A stretch of 64,000 bases of DNA from Burkholderiales bacterium (GCA_024235735.1 JACKLU010000006.1:1-64000); one strand, 5' to 3'; counted from the first letter of the stretch, positions 51,826-60,678 are shown. The notes: generated from the letters alone by a model not told the origin. Numbers and translations are program-made.

Positions 51826-52107
51826 ATGAGCAAGAAACGCAGAAATCATTCACCGGAGTTTAAATCAAAAGTTGCACTGGCGGCAATCAAGGGCGACAAG
51901 ACGCTAACCGAGTTAGCCCAGCAGTATGGCATCAACAGCAATCTGATTGTGAAGTGGAAGAAACAGCTGATTGAGAACAGCACTGAAGTATTTGCGTCGG
52001 GTAAGGGGCTGGCGCCGGATCGGGAGTCAGAAATTCAGTCACTGCAAGCCAAGATTGGTCAATTGACCATGGAGAATGATTTTTTGTCCAAAGCGCTTGA
52101 TCGCTAG
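51826..52107 (+). CDS. IS3-family OrfA
   Basis: A 93-residue DNA-binding protein: SPEFKSKVALAAIKGDKTLTELAQQYGINSNLIVKWKKQL is the helix-turn-helix, and a coiled-coil end follows (IQSLQAKIGQLTMENDFLSKAL). An RNA slip near the T-run at 52080 would join it to OrfB in the -1 frame, as is usual in this family. Confidence 0.9.
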   Translation: MSKKRRNHSPEFKSKVALAAIKGDKTLTELAQQYGINSNLIVKWKKQLIENSTEVFASGKGLAPDRESEIQSLQAKIGQLTMENDFLSKALDR

Positions 52108-52127
52108 ATCGGGCGCGGAGAAAAGAT

Positions 52128-52952
52128 ATGGTTCAGACGGCACATCAGCTACCCAGGGCGCGGCGTTGCGAATTGTTGGATATACCAAGATCGAGCAGTT
52201 ATTATCAACCGCAACCGGTAGCTAAAGAAGATTTGTTGCTGATGCAATTGATTGACCGGATTCACATGGACAAACCTTTTCTTGGTTCGCGGCGAATCGT
52301 GGATGCGCTGGTAGAACAAGGCCATAAAGCAGATAGAAAACATGTGCGGCGTTTAATGCGGCTCATGGGTATACAGGCGATTCATCCTGGTCCGAAGACC
52401 TCGAAGCCACATCCGCAGCACAAGGTATATCCATACTTGTTGCGAAATCTGGAGATCAACCGGGCCAATCAGGTGTGGTGCAGCGATGTGACCTATCTGC
52501 CGATGGCATCCGGTTTTCTTTATCTGACAGTCGTCATGGATTGGTATAGCCGCAAGGTGCTGAGTTGGCGTGTATCTAACAGCCTGGATGCCAGCTTCTG
52601 TATCGACGCACTTGAGGAAGCGGTTTACCGTTATGGAACACCGGATATATTCAACACAGACCAGGGATCACAGTACACCAGCGAAGCCTTCACCAACGTA
52701 TTGAAAAACCACGGCATTGATATCAGCATGGATGGCAAGGGTGCCTGGAAAGATAATGTATTTGTTGAACGCCTGTGGCGCAGTGTCAAATATGAGGAAG
52801 TTTATCTCAATGCCTATGAGTCAGCGTCCGAGGCTAAACAATCGTTGGCAAAGTATTTTCACTTTTACAATGAAAACCGGAAACACCAAACCTTGATGGC
52901 TACGCCGGATCAGGTTTATTATGAGTCGGTCAGGCTGCAAAAAGCAGGTTGA
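52128..52952 (+). CDS. IS3-family transposase OrfB
   Basis: A 274-residue transposase with an intact DDE core: VWCSDVTYLPMASGFLYLTVVMDWYSRKVLSW, FNTDQGSQYTSEAF and DNVFVERLWRSVKYEEVYL. It is the second reading frame of the element. I do not name its subgroup. Confidence 0.93.
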   Translation: MVQTAHQLPRARRCELLDIPRSSSYYQPQPVAKEDLLLMQLIDRIHMDKPFLGSRRIVDALVEQGHKADRKHVRRLMRLMGIQAIHPGPKTSKPHPQHKVYPYLLRNLEINRANQVWCSDVTYLPMASGFLYLTVVMDWYSRKVLSWRVSNSLDASFCIDALEEAVYRYGTPDIFNTDQGSQYTSEAFTNVLKNHGIDISMDGKGAWKDNVFVERLWRSVKYEEVYLNAYESASEAKQSLAKYFHFYNENRKHQTLMATPDQVYYESVRLQKAG

Positions 52953-53075
52953 TATGTCGGGAAATAACTCCTAAGACAACTGTCCAAAAAATGGGGGCCA
53001 CTTCTGTTGCGTATGGAATACTCAAAACGCTGATTTTTGTAGAGACACCCTGCGACATTTCCTGTCAAACCCACT

Positions 53076-54605
53076 TTACGGCGTTGGCCATAACTGATTA
53101 CCGTCGAGAATGACGGGCATATCACGATTCATCTGTGCGGCGGATGGCGTCACCACGACAGTCTCACCGTTTCCTTCACAACCGGCGGGCAGTGCGCTGG
53201 AACGCTCAAAGGCAATGGCTACCATGTTATTACTGACATCACCAGGATTATCGTAGGGCGTACCCAGATTATTCGGTGTCCATAGATTGACGTTTCTGCC
53301 ATGAATCAATCCACCTGCCGCCGTCAACTCGCACACTTCCACCACGGGCGCCTTGAAGATTACACGCATAGCGCAGGATTCCGGATTAAACAGGACGGAA
53401 CCGATTCTGATCGGCAGACGCGTTTCAAGGCCGCCAAAATTGTTTCCCGTTCCGGCCACCCACATGCCGACAACATTGCCATTACTGCTTCTTTTCTCGT
53501 CGCCCATGGCATAAGCATGCCTGCTGTACAACATCTGCACAGCATTTCCCCAATTCTGAACAAAGTCGGTCAACGGTCCCGAATAACTTTGTCCGTTGAC
53601 GGTAATCAACGAATCGATACCGTTGGGGAAGACCATGGATGAACCCAGCACCGGCAGATTTGATGTACCGCACGATGCGTCAATAGAAATACCGTTTATC
53701 TCGGACTGACTCTCTTTAACCAGCGTTCCGTCCAGACGATTGCTCACATTTCCTCCGGCTGATGGTGGCGGTGTCGGTATTGGTGTTGGCGTCGGAGTAG
53801 GTGTCGGGGTTGGGGTCGGTTCAGGCACCGGTGTGGGTTCCGGCTCGGGCTCGGGAGTTGGTGTTGGCTCCGGCTCAGGTGTTGGTGTTGGCTCCGGCTC
53901 CGGTTCGGGCGTTGGTGTTGGCGTCGGAACCGGAGTCGGTGTTGGCGCAACAGGCGTCAAATCAAAAGTGACATTGTCGATTTGCGCAATCAAATCCTGC
54001 ACCTGCACTGCGGTGTAAGGCGCTGGCGGGTCTTGCGGATCTTCACCCCTGCCGGGCGGATCGAACCAGTATTCCACCTGATCGACGTTACCAAACTCGC
54101 TGTTCAATGCAAGAAAATTGACCGTGGTGCCGGACGAAGCGCTTGTCAGTTGAACGCTGGCAACGACTGCGCCGTCTCTCAGACCAACCACGTGAAGCAC
54201 CGCATTTCCGCCGCCGTTCAGTGCCGTCAACATAAAAGGGATATTCATGCTTTGGAAACTGAATTTATCCCCGGTTGCCGCGCGAAACAATCCCCCTCCC
54301 GCATCCGAATGAAGCGTCGATGTCCGGTTACTTGAAGAACCGTCTCCGTGGTCATGGCCATCACCGCCCAGAATCTGCTGCTGGCCATGAATATGGCTGG
54401 TCAGTTTTGCCGGATCATTGAAAATAATCGAAGTCGTTCTTAAGCCTTCTTCTTCATGAAACTGGTCAAAATTGCCAAATACGGACGCCGACATGGGTGG
54501 CGTATCGAAATCCATCACTCCGACATGACTCTGATTTTCAGCATAAATCTGTGTTCCCATGGCCATGCTGATGAGCAGCGCCAGCCTGTTTTTATTATTT
54601 ATCAT
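53076..54605 (-). CDS. Secreted protein with DFDTP/HIHG domain, Pro-rich linker and unknown C-terminal domain
   Basis: A 509-residue exported protein from the ATG at 54605, with AGGAG upstream. A signal peptide is followed by a domain that is paralogous to the PEP-CTERM protein at 57079-57780 (MDFDTPPMSASVFGNF, TSHIHG, LHSDAGGGLFR, HVVGLRDG, WFDPPGRG-DP). From about residue 220 a TPTP/EPEP linker of about 70 residues leads to a 210-residue C-terminal domain that I do not recognise. Unlike its paralogue it has no PEP-CTERM tail, so it may be free or cell-bound by other means. Confidence 0.72.
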   Translation of the reverse strand: MINNKNRLALLISMAMGTQIYAENQSHVGVMDFDTPPMSASVFGNFDQFHEEEGLRTTSIIFNDPAKLTSHIHGQQQILGGDGHDHGDGSSSNRTSTLHSDAGGGLFRAATGDKFSFQSMNIPFMLTALNGGGNAVLHVVGLRDGAVVASVQLTSASSGTTVNFLALNSEFGNVDQVEYWFDPPGRGEDPQDPPAPYTAVQVQDLIAQIDNVTFDLTPVAPTPTPVPTPTPTPEPEPEPTPTPEPEPTPTPEPEPEPTPVPEPTPTPTPTPTPTPIPTPPPSAGGNVSNRLDGTLVKESQSEINGISIDASCGTSNLPVLGSSMVFPNGIDSLITVNGQSYSGPLTDFVQNWGNAVQMLYSRHAYAMGDEKRSSNGNVVGMWVAGTGNNFGGLETRLPIRIGSVLFNPESCAMRVIFKAPVVEVCELTAAGGLIHGRNVNLWTPNNLGTPYDNPGDVSNNMVAIAFERSSALPAGCEGNGETVVVTPSAAQMNRDMPVILDGNQLWPTP

Positions 54606-54716
54606 TTGTTCATCTCCTCGACAGGACAAAAATTGTCCTTTCCAAAATATTCATAAAATCATTTCACCCGATATAAATCTTGCATTTCCTGACCATTCTG
54701 AACTGCTTGAGATCAT

Positions 54717-56120
54717 CTAGAACCTGAACAGAACAGCCACATTGGTGAAATAAAAATTAAAGTCAGCATAATCATCCTTACTGCCGCCCATTTTCAGATT
54801 TGCTCTGCGAAACGTGTACTCAAAGCCCCCCCGGAGACTAACCCGGCGATTAAAGTCCTTGTTGATCTGTATACCCGTACTGATCGCTCCATAGGACGAC
54901 AGCCGGAAGTCACTGGTATAAAAACCATCCTGCCGCGGCGTCAGGAAGAAAGGTGCGAAGAAATCCGCATCACCTTGCGAGTAATAGCGAAAATTAGGCC
55001 GTATCAACCAGCTGTGCACGGGTTGAAGCCAGTTCACTTCAAAGGTATGCGAATTAATATTCCAACTGTCGGTATAAAAGCGGTAGTCAAAATGGATCGA
55101 TGCATCGGTAAGTGGCACATACTGAACCAACCGATTGGATACAGACCATTGTTCGCGCAAGTCCGGGCGGTTCTCATGAAAAACCTCGATACCTGCTGGA
55201 ATTAAATTTGTTACCGAGTCAATTGTCTTGCCAAATTCCGTCGTGAATGAAAAATACTCTTCCGCCGTGATCTCTCCCCGAATGTGCACGAGCTTGTATG
55301 GATTCGATAAAAACCCGTTTGCCCGCGTATACGTTACATTGCTCAGAAAGAGTGAATTCTTGCCGGTGACCTGGGATAAGCCGAATTGAACCGTATGCGT
55401 GTCACGCTTTCCACCGATGTTGTCGACAACGATAGATGAAATGTCATCAACCGCGTAACCATAGCCTGCGTTGAGTGTCGTCAGTTTTTGATTGATTTCC
55501 CAGTTGAGATTGGCGAAACCGAAACTCGATTTGTAATCCGGCTCGGTCGATTGACCGCCTGTCAGCGCCAAGGTCACGTCATCAAAAAAATAACTCGCTG
55601 TGGCGCTGCCAGAATAACGGTTTTCCCTTGGATGTTTGACCAGATACTCCACGGGTTTTATGCCGGAAGGCACGGCGCGCTGCAAGACGCTGTCAATTCC
55701 CGCGACTGCCTGCTCCGCCCCGGACAAACCACGTTGACCCGCCTCAAGGATTCCCTCCACGATAGCCGGTTTTTTCAACATATTAAAGAAAATATCCAGA
55801 ACACCGCCGGAAGCCTGCGACACCACGTCAAACATATTCCCTGGCGCACTGTAGGCGGGCGTTGCACCCGCATAAGTATCATGCTCGAAATTACCGGATA
55901 ATTGGAATCGGTCTCCTAATGGAACCACAACGGACGTGCTGTTGACATCCACCCGCATCCTGTCGTTGCCTTCCCGGTAATTCGTATACCGATGATTCAA
56001 TTGAAAGGTTTCGCTGGGGCTGGCTGCTTGCGCTCTGGAAACAGTACCACCAAGCCCCGGAAGCGCCAGCGCGGCCATGGTCAAAACTGTCAGCGCCTTG
56101 CTGTTTTTAATTGCAGCCAC
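54717..56120 (-). CDS. DUF3570 outer-membrane beta-barrel protein
   Basis: A 467-residue DUF3570 protein if started at the GTG at 56120, which has GGAGG five bases upstream. That start gives a clean Sec signal (ALTVLTMAALALPGLGGTVSRAQAAS) and a 14-base overlap with the DUF4266 gene. Alternating beta segments and the final F-x-F (AVLFRF) fit an outer-membrane barrel. The usual partners are DUF4266, a thioredoxin-like protein and an ApbE-type flavin transferase, but only DUF4266 is near. Confidence 0.85.
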   Translation of the reverse strand: MAAIKNSKALTVLTMAALALPGLGGTVSRAQAASPSETFQLNHRYTNYREGNDRMRVDVNSTSVVVPLGDRFQLSGNFEHDTYAGATPAYSAPGNMFDVVSQASGGVLDIFFNMLKKPAIVEGILEAGQRGLSGAEQAVAGIDSVLQRAVPSGIKPVEYLVKHPRENRYSGSATASYFFDDVTLALTGGQSTEPDYKSSFGFANLNWEINQKLTTLNAGYGYAVDDISSIVVDNIGGKRDTHTVQFGLSQVTGKNSLFLSNVTYTRANGFLSNPYKLVHIRGEITAEEYFSFTTEFGKTIDSVTNLIPAGIEVFHENRPDLREQWSVSNRLVQYVPLTDASIHFDYRFYTDSWNINSHTFEVNWLQPVHSWLIRPNFRYYSQGDADFFAPFFLTPRQDGFYTSDFRLSSYGAISTGIQINKDFNRRVSLRGGFEYTFRRANLKMGGSKDDYADFNFYFTNVAVLFRF

Positions 56121-56316
56121 ACCCGCCTCCACCGCCGCCACTGCTTCCGGATGACGCTTCCTTGGCGCGGAAAATTTCATTGCGAATGAGTGACAGCGAT
56201 GGATCCGGATCAAGCTGCATATGGGGTTTTGCCAGATTACCCCTTTCCCACGGCTTTACATTCAGACTGCATGCCGAAAGAAACATGCAAAACAGCCCTA
56301 TATACAAAGATCTCAT
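56107..56316 (-). CDS. DUF4266 small lipoprotein
   Basis: A 69-residue lipoprotein: signal ending LSACS, then VKPWERGNLAKPHMQLDPDPSL and a Gly-rich, Cys-bearing end (GGGGGGCGCN). This is the DUF4266 pattern. It is translated just ahead of the DUF3570 gene, with overlap. The WERG-LA core is strongly conserved, but its job is unknown; a role with DUF3570 in redox or flavoprotein export is a guess from gene neighbours in other genomes. Confidence 0.9.
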   Translation of the reverse strand: MRSLYIGLFCMFLSACSLNVKPWERGNLAKPHMQLDPDPSLSLIRNEIFRAKEASSGSSGGGGGGCGCN

Positions 56317-56386
56317 AAACCTTTTATTCGAACCGACAGACTTGTTTATATCGCGATCAATCGGTCTGCAAAATTACAAATCCTTT

Positions 56387-56950
56387 TTATAGCGCGCAAG
56401 CCTGCTGAACAGGCGCCTGCCGCGACCGGGCTGCAAAACCAACCACCAGCAGCCCTGCCAGCAGCATAGCGTATGTTTCCGGTTCCGGAATCGGTGCGAT
56501 ACTGATATTGCCCGAATACGAGCCGCTTGCAAATCCGCTGTTCAATCCACCGTTCACGACAATATCGTAGTCGTTGCCACTGATCAGACTGGGAAAGTTT
56601 GCAAAGCCCAGAAACTCGCCCGCGACAATATTCCCGGTCGCCACAATGGATGCACTGGTCACATCCCACAATTCAAGGGAGTCGAAACGGACATTGAATC
56701 CCGCAAGCGTGAATCCGCTGACGACACTCAATCCACCGCCACCGAACATGGGCGGAACAGCACTGAAAGTGTAGTGATCCTCGAAAGGCGTAACGGAAAC
56801 CGAATCATTGCCAAAATTGGCGTCGAAACTGCCGCCATTGTTAACAAAGCTTGAGCCTATCGGCCCGGGTGAGAGCGCATGTGCTGTGGTGCTGAAAAGA
56901 ATCGCACTTATAGCCGCCACAATACTGCTCCATTGAGAAGCATTTTTCAT
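56387..56950 (-). CDS. PEP-CTERM exported protein, copy A
   Basis: A 187-residue protein with a Sec signal, a FxDxYxF beta domain (SFVNNGGSFDANFGNDSVSVTPFEDHYTFS) and a PEP-CTERM tail: IPEPETYAMLLAGLLVVGFAARSR. The tail is cut by exosortase on its way to the surface. It is a close paralogue of the gene at 58451-58999, and the identical GxYSGNISIAPIPEP junction is conserved. No exosortase gene lies in this window. Confidence 0.9.
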   Translation of the reverse strand: MKNASQWSSIVAAISAILFSTTAHALSPGPIGSSFVNNGGSFDANFGNDSVSVTPFEDHYTFSAVPPMFGGGGLSVVSGFTLAGFNVRFDSLELWDVTSASIVATGNIVAGEFLGFANFPSLISGNDYDIVVNGGLNSGFASGSYSGNISIAPIPEPETYAMLLAGLLVVGFAARSRQAPVQQACAL

Positions 56951-57078
56951 GATGATATCCTCGCAAAAAAATTGAATTTATCTCCGCATTCCTATTTCTT
57001 GACCCATCAGACAAAAAATTAAAACATCAAAGAAAGCTTTTCAGTTTTCCAGACTATTCCGGAAAGCGGAGAAATAGA

Positions 57079-57780
57079 TTAGTAGTAATGTCTACTGCGG
57101 CGATTGGCGGCAAAACCGACCAGCCCCAATCCGGCGAGCAGCATGGCATAGGCTCCGGGTTCAGGCACTGCGGGGATGGGATCGTTAAAAGTGACGTTAT
57201 CGACGATAGCTTCCAGAAGATCATATCTACCGTCTGGAACACGAGGATCGACGCCTCTTCCGGCCGGATCGAAGAAAAATTCGATCAGATCAACATTACC
57301 GAAACCGGCATGCAAAGAGATGAAATCAATTGTGGAGCCCGCAACCGAACTGAGCAGGGTGATGTCCGCAACAACCAGACCATCATTGAGGCCGACAACA
57401 TGAAAATCGGAATTTCCGCCACCCCCTGCCGGTGTAATCGCGGTCACCAGTTTTTCCATGTCCCAGCTCGTCAATGAAAAATCACCGCCATCGGTACGTC
57501 TAAATAGTGAGCCACCCGCATCCGAATGAAGCTGCGACGCACGACTGCCACTCGGCAATGTGGTGCCATGAATATGACTGGTTGGATCACCCGTAATAAA
57601 GGCGACGGACGTATGCTCAAAATCGCCTTCAATATGTTTTTGACCAAAACCACCAAATACTGAGGCTGACATGGAAGGGGTGTCAAAATCCATGATTTGT
57701 GTATCCGCATGCGCCTGATGCATGCCAAATACAAATGGAACAACAGTCAACGCAGCAAGTTTTTTATACAAGCCTGTCAT
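57079..57780 (-). CDS. PEP-CTERM exported protein, DFDTP domain
   Basis: A 233-residue protein with a signal peptide, the DFDTP-SMSASVFGGFG domain shared with 53076-54605, HIHG and LHSDAGGSLFR motifs, and the tail VPEPGAYAMLLAGLGLVGFAANRRSRHYY. The likely sigma-54 site and 17-bp palindrome upstream lie at 57923-57938 and 58170-58186. Confidence 0.9.
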   Translation of the reverse strand: MTGLYKKLAALTVVPFVFGMHQAHADTQIMDFDTPSMSASVFGGFGQKHIEGDFEHTSVAFITGDPTSHIHGTTLPSGSRASQLHSDAGGSLFRRTDGGDFSLTSWDMEKLVTAITPAGGGGNSDFHVVGLNDGLVVADITLLSSVAGSTIDFISLHAGFGNVDLIEFFFDPAGRGVDPRVPDGRYDLLEAIVDNVTFNDPIPAVPEPGAYAMLLAGLGLVGFAANRRSRHYY

Positions 57781-57922
57781 TTTACAAAACTCCTTGAATT
57801 GAAATATTAATAATTAGAGTATCGCAGCAATGTATCGCTATTTGCGGCATTCATTGTGGTATTTGATGTGTATCAATACAACCTGGCCGATACCTGCCGA
57901 GCCCGTTTTTGATACCCCACCT

Positions 57923-57938
57923 TGCATGTAACGCTCCA
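57923..57938 (-). promoter_or_regulatory. Weak sigma-54-like promoter
   Basis: On the minus strand the bases read TGGAGCG-N4-ATGCA, with GG and GC ten bases apart as in sigma-54 sites. It is about 143 bases before the PEP-CTERM ATG at 57780 and about 240 bases from the palindrome. The match is partial (two differences in the -24 part and one in the -12 part). Confidence 0.3.
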
Positions 57939-58169
57939 AAATACTGGCTCGTGCTTTTTCTCGTAAGGCTTTAAAACCTTGCAATGATCCAGACATCCAG
58001 ATTTCAGATACTCCTTTACTACTCTCTAATCCATTTCAGGAGGCAACCCGGCCATCTCAAGGTGTGTCGCATGAGATCCGTGGTTTTCCGTATCCGCTTC
58101 AAAGAAATATGATGCGGACGTGGCTTTTACGTGACGCTCTAATTATCTTTTAAAAAAAAATTAATGCAA

Positions 58170-58186
58170 TGTGACAAATTGTCGCA
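58170..58186. promoter_or_regulatory. 17-bp palindrome, copy 1
   Basis: TGTGACAAATTGTCGCA is a nearly perfect inverted repeat around a single A. An identical copy lies before galU. The form and the distances suit an upstream activator site of an NtrC-family regulator such as PrsR. Confidence 0.55.
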
Positions 58187-58450
58187 GCTTCGTACTGACA
58201 ACGTTTTCACGTATCTGATACAGAAAAATAAACTACTTGTGATGATTGGATTTTTAATGTAGGCCAGAAAAAGGGGATTGGAAAAGATTACCGGTTCTCC
58301 GATTACAGACTGGAAGAAGCTCGGGAAAAGAAAGGAAATGCTTATTTGGAAAGAGAATAACAGCGCTCGTGCTTCAAAATCCGGCTCCCTGCAATCCAGA
58401 CAGGCCGGATTCTAAAGCACGATATGCAAAATAATGCCGTGCAAAGGTCT

Positions 58451-58999
58451 CTAATAGTAATTATGTCTGCGCCGGAAAGCAGCAAAGGCAACCAAACCCA
58501 AGCCAGCGACAAGCATGGCGTAAGCTTTTGGTTCCGGAATGGGCGCAATACTGATGTTGCCTGAATATGAACCGCTTAAAAACCCGGAGTTTAATTCGCC
58601 AGACACAACAACATCATAATCGTTGCCACTGACCAGACCGGGAAAACTTGCAAAGCCCAGAAACTGTCCAGCCAGGATGCTTCCCGTCGCGATAACCGTT
58701 GAAGTTGTAACGTCCAATAACTCGAATGAATTAAAACGGACATTAAATCCCGAAAACGAAAAACCACTTACAATGCTCATGCCGCCGCCATCAAACATTG
58801 GCGAGATAGCGCTAAACGTATAATGGTCTTCAAAAGGCGAAAAGGAAACAGAATCGTTGCCAAAAACAGCATCAAAACTGGCGCCGTTGTTGACAAAGCT
58901 CGAATCTATCGGACCTGGCTGAAGCGCCTGCGCCTGCTGCATGTAAAATGCGAACAGCACGGTAATGACTGTGGCTATAGTATTGCTTCGTCTCTTCAT
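58451..58999 (-). CDS. PEP-CTERM exported protein, copy B
   Basis: A 182-residue paralogue of 56387-56950: SFVNNGASFDAVFGNDSVSFSPFEDHYTFS, SGFSFSGFNVRFNSFELLDV, and the tail IPEPKAYAMLVAGLGLVAFAAFRRRHNYY. The only strong change is E to K after PEP. The gene has a Sec signal. No palindrome was found in its 232-base upstream region. Confidence 0.9.
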   Translation of the reverse strand: MKRRSNTIATVITVLFAFYMQQAQALQPGPIDSSFVNNGASFDAVFGNDSVSFSPFEDHYTFSAISPMFDGGGMSIVSGFSFSGFNVRFNSFELLDVTTSTVIATGSILAGQFLGFASFPGLVSGNDYDVVVSGELNSGFLSGSYSGNISIAPIPEPKAYAMLVAGLGLVAFAAFRRRHNYY

Positions 59000-59231
59000 A
59001 TTCCCCCCTGAAATGAAAGATTACTTGGCGATAACCCGAATTGATCCCGCAGCAGATACGGCACTCAAGTCGAATCGAAGCAATAATACAGTTATTCTAT
59101 CTTTAAATCAAAGAATTATTATATGAATAAACGAACGTCCGCATAGAAATCCATAACAAGTTATTATCCGTCTGATTACACTGATTTCTGAGAAAGGGGA
59201 AAATTCGCGCCTGGAACAGCGATTCGACTAT

Positions 59232-60164
59232 TCAAGTTGTGTAAACCGTCGAAGCTTGTGCTGATGCACCTGGGTGTAAAGACTGAATTTTGTTCATAAG
59301 CCAGTGATTGAATGATTCGCCGACTTCGGGGTGACAACTGGCCAGATCGACAACTGCCTGCAAATAGCCGATTTTACTGCCGCAGTCGTAACGCTTGCCA
59401 TTAAAGCGGTATGAAAACACATCTTCCGCTTTGAGCAAGTTAGCGATTCCGTCAGTCAGCTGAATTTCGCCCTGAATACCCGGTTGCTGTTTTTTCAACT
59501 GATCGAAAATAGAGGCTGTCAAAATGTATCTTCCGACAACCGCCAGCGTACCCGGCGCATCTTTGGGTGACGGTTTTTCGACGATCTGATTGATTCTGAG
59601 CAGCGCCGAATGCGATTCATGTCCACCGACAATTCCATACAGATTCGTTTGTGATCGCGGCACATCCTGAACGGCGATAATGCTTCTCTGGAGTTGCTGG
59701 TGCTGTTCGATCATCTGGTGCATGACCGGTTTTTCCGCCACCATAAAATCATCGGCCAGAATTACCGCAAAATCATCGCCACCGACGATTTTCTCAGCGC
59801 ATAAAATCGCATGCCCCAATCCTAGCGCGCGAGTTTGTCTGACATAAACACAATGCATGTCCTCCGGAGTGATATTCCTGACCGCTTCCAGCAATTGCTG
59901 TTTGCGGGTATATTCCAGCATGGATTCGAGTTCGTGCGCCGAGTCAAAGTGATCCTCAATCGCACGCTTAGTGCGGCCCGTAACAAAAATCATCTGCCGG
60001 ATACCCGCTGCGTATGCCTCTTCAACCGCATATTGAATCAGCGGCTTATCCACTATGGGCAGCATTTCTTTTGGGGAAGCCTTGGTGACCGGCAGAAAAC
60101 GTGTACCCAGTCCAGCTATGGGAAACACTGCCTTTGTGATCGTTTTGAGATTTTTGGTGCGCAT
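59232..60164 (-). CDS. galU: UTP-glucose-1-phosphate uridylyltransferase
   Basis: A 310-residue GalU: AVFPIAGLGTRFLPVTKASPKEMLPIVDKPLIQYAVEEA carries the nucleotide-binding G-x-G-TR and the K of KEMLP, and FAVILADDFM, GRYIL and GEIQLTDGI follow the family. It makes UDP-glucose for exopolysaccharide and glycan synthesis. Together with the two glycosyltransferases and galE it forms a sugar-nucleotide set. A strong sigma-54-like site lies about 50 bases upstream. Confidence 0.95.
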   Translation of the reverse strand: MRTKNLKTITKAVFPIAGLGTRFLPVTKASPKEMLPIVDKPLIQYAVEEAYAAGIRQMIFVTGRTKRAIEDHFDSAHELESMLEYTRKQQLLEAVRNITPEDMHCVYVRQTRALGLGHAILCAEKIVGGDDFAVILADDFMVAEKPVMHQMIEQHQQLQRSIIAVQDVPRSQTNLYGIVGGHESHSALLRINQIVEKPSPKDAPGTLAVVGRYILTASIFDQLKKQQPGIQGEIQLTDGIANLLKAEDVFSYRFNGKRYDCGSKIGYLQAVVDLASCHPEVGESFNHWLMNKIQSLHPGASAQASTVYTT

Positions 60165-60212
60165 GAATCGTACTCCTCATGAATGACAAGTCACTTATAA
60201 CACTACTCTTCC

Positions 60213-60228
60213 TGCAAGACGCGTACCG
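60213..60228 (-). promoter_or_regulatory. Sigma-54-like promoter before galU
   Basis: On the minus strand the bases read CGGTACGCGTCTTGCA, against the consensus TGGCACG-N4-TTGCW: GG and GC are ten bases apart and only two other positions differ. Transcription would start near 60201, leaving a leader of about 37 bases. The activator-type palindrome at 60308-60324 centres about 115 bases upstream. Confidence 0.55.
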
Positions 60229-60307
60229 CGATATATGCGGATACAGTTTTTACAGCTTTTGCGTTTCAGCGATGGCAGAATTCTACACAGGTATTGTAGA
60301 TAGGAAA

Positions 60308-60324
60308 TGTGACAAATTGTCGCA
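60308..60324. promoter_or_regulatory. 17-bp palindrome, copy 2
   Basis: TGTGACAAATTGTCGCA, identical to 58170-58186. Its distance to the sigma-54-like promoter is typical for an enhancer site bound by an NtrC-family activator. Nothing of the same sequence was noticed elsewhere in the window. Confidence 0.6.
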
Positions 60325-60447
60325 CTGTACGATTTCCGTTGTGATACCTGCTACCATAATGACCAGAATCTGGTGACGACATATTCTTTTTTGAAAAAAA
60401 TGGGATGAGAAATTATAAAGAACCGCGCTTTTAACGTGCGATTTTTT

Positions 60448-60590
60448 GTAACTATTCAGCGCACTTTGTCATTCCGAGCAACGCGAGGAATCTTGGGTTT
60501 TGGGAGTATTAATAAACGCTCAAGATTTCTCGCTGCCGCTCGAAATGACAGCATAATCAAACGCCTTGTCAAACGAGGCTGAATAGTTAC
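60448..60590. repeat. 143-bp MITE-like inverted repeat element
   Basis: Perfect 13-bp ends GTAACTATTCAGC and GCTGAATAGTTAC enclose further nested inverted parts: TGTCATTCCGAG against CTCGAAATGACA, and AATCTTGGG against CTCAAGATT. It has no coding capacity, so it is a non-autonomous element or an intergenic repeat. It lies between galU and the first glycosyltransferase gene. No target duplication is clear. Confidence 0.7.
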
Positions 60591-60678
60591 CGATTCTTAC
60601 ATAGCGCCAAATACTACAACAGAGTCAGCACCTCTCGCGTCAAATTTAATCCATAAAAAACTGAATTGCAAAAAACCT

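Larger units (their letters stand above)
51734..53005 (+). mobile_element. IS3-family element, intact
   Basis: A 1.27-kb element with ends AGAAGTGG and CCACTTCT and further inverted similarity inward (TTGGACA, GGAGTTATTT). It carries orfA and orfB in the usual overlapping-frame layout. No target duplication is apparent at these limits, and it separates a truncated integrase from unrelated genes, so a deletion may have accompanied it. The relic at 37435 is the same type. Confidence 0.8.
57781..58450. other. 670-base gap with regulatory signals
   Basis: No gene is seen. It holds the upstream region of the DFDTP PEP-CTERM gene with a candidate sigma-54 site at 57923-57938 and a 17-bp palindrome at 58170-58186. 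The part from about 58260 to 58450 shows nothing further. Confidence 0.6.

Noticed and set aside
53740..54018. A Gly/Val-repeat protein on the plus strand
   Set aside because: It is the reverse reading of the Pro/Thr/Glu-rich linker codons of the minus-strand secreted protein.
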